The position numbers and the translations under genes were made by a program. Under the pieces are notes generated by a model. That model saw nothing but the letters and a program-made list of their open reading frames with translations. It ran no database searches and was not told where the DNA came from. Of a stretch of DNA of 5,487 nt, positions 4,959 through 5,487 are shown piece after piece. The DNA comes from an uncultured Ruminococcus sp. Lineage in GTDB: Bacteria > Bacillota_A > Clostridia > Oscillospirales > Ruminococcaceae. Every line of letters begins with the position of its first letter. Position 1 is the stretch's first letter. The stretch lies in NCBI GenBank assembly GCA_947303535.1, contig CAMYYQ010000105.1, positions 1 to 5,487 on the forward strand, written 5' to 3'.

Positions 4959-5487
4959 TTAGCTTTTTTGTGTTGACCAATAATTCCAAACCTCTACCAA
5001 AACGGATAACACGCTCACTATTGCACCTGCAATGATGAGCTCACGCCAGCTTTCAGAAGTATGTCCTTTATCAGAAGGCACATAAGAATTGTCCGGGTTA
5101 ACAGGCTCAACATATACATCGACCTCTTCATTCAGTTCAAAGTGATCCTGTTCCTCAAAATAACCTGATCTATAAACGTATTCACGTCCGTTATAGGTAT
5201 ATTTGACCACGCGGGGACCTGAATAAGATTTGGATTTTCCTATTATATTATTGTACTCATCGCGCATTGTCTCTTCTACAACATTCTCATATGTCATTAT
5301 TCCCTTTACAAGCTCTGTGCAGACTCTCTCTTTCTCACGAGCCTTAAAATACTGAGTAGTTCCGACAACTAAAAAAACTAATCCTGTTATAATAAAAGGA
5401 AATGTAAATATCCAGAAAAAACATCCGCCGAACCTGTAGACCGCTTTCTTCTGCTGTTCATTAAGATATATCTTCTCTTCTTCGTCG
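4959..5487 (-). CDS. DUF3592-like membrane protein, long subtype (first of array), N-terminus outside window
   Basis: The function is unknown. The frame is open without a stop to the window edge, giving 175 C-terminal residues. An ATG at 5297 is internal and would remove the first membrane helix. Visible parts are a charged start DEEEKIYLNEQQKKAV (1-16), matching the PDEEK...GQKRAV segment of the next paralog; a membrane helix (about 22-43); KERVCTELVKG with C56; a beta-rich core with VKYTYNGREYVYRSGYF; VDVYVEPVNPDNSYVP; and a C-terminal helix (about 153-168). By comparison with the 205-residue neighbour, roughly 28 N-terminal residues are missing. A gap of 118 bases to the next gene holds the GNAT-like remnant and a possible -10 element. 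No terminator hairpin is visible in that gap, so read-through along the array is likely. Confidence 0.78.
   Translation of the reverse strand, partial: DEEEKIYLNEQQKKAVYRFGGCFFWIFTFPFIITGLVFLVVGTTQYFKAREKERVCTELVKGIMTYENVVEETMRDEYNNIIGKSKSYSGPRVVKYTYNGREYVYRSGYFEEQDHFELNEEVDVYVEPVNPDNSYVPSDKGHTSESWRELIIAGAIVSVLSVLVEVWNYWSTQKS

Overview
The window looks like a chromosomal segment from an anaerobic Clostridia-type Bacillota, most likely Ruminococcus-like. The evidence is AAAGGAG/GGAGG-type ribosome binding sites, short intergenic gaps, moderate GC, and an aspartate-semialdehyde-dependent spermidine pathway of the kind common in gut Clostridia. The genus is inferred from protein style only. All eight genes I can support lie on the minus strand, so the region reads from base 5487 down to base 1, and both end genes are cut by the window edges.

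The upstream half in transcription order (5487 to 2883) is an AT-rich array of four small membrane proteins resembling the DUF3592 family: 4959-5487 (N-terminus outside the window), 4223-4840, 3341-3745 and 2883-3272. Each has a membrane segment, then a basic stretch ending in a C-[ST]-E motif, a beta-rich middle, and an N/D-P-x-[DN]-P...Y-x-[PC] motif near the end. A GNAT acetyltransferase (3753-4211), with GC closer to the rest of the window, sits inside the array. The gap between the first two paralogs (about 4867-4917) holds what looks like a decayed copy of the first codons of that GNAT gene, suggesting that a DUF3592-GNAT unit was once duplicated.

The downstream half (2863 to 1) is a tight, higher-GC gene run: carboxy(nor)spermidine dehydrogenase (1661-2863), a VanZ-family membrane protein (1186-1659), a lipoprotein cyclophilin-type peptidyl-prolyl isomerase (510-1166) and carboxy(nor)spermidine decarboxylase NspC (1-505, partial). 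The first and last are the two consecutive enzymes of the alternative spermidine route: putrescine plus aspartate semialdehyde gives carboxyspermidine, which is decarboxylated to spermidine. The two genes between them have no known link to polyamines. A good promoter candidate (TTGGCA, 16 bases, TATAAA at 2890-2917) lies inside the tail of the last array gene and could separate the polyamine run from the array. I see no RNA genes, CRISPR, insertion sequence or convincing intrinsic terminator, and no gene-free stretch longer than about 120 bases.
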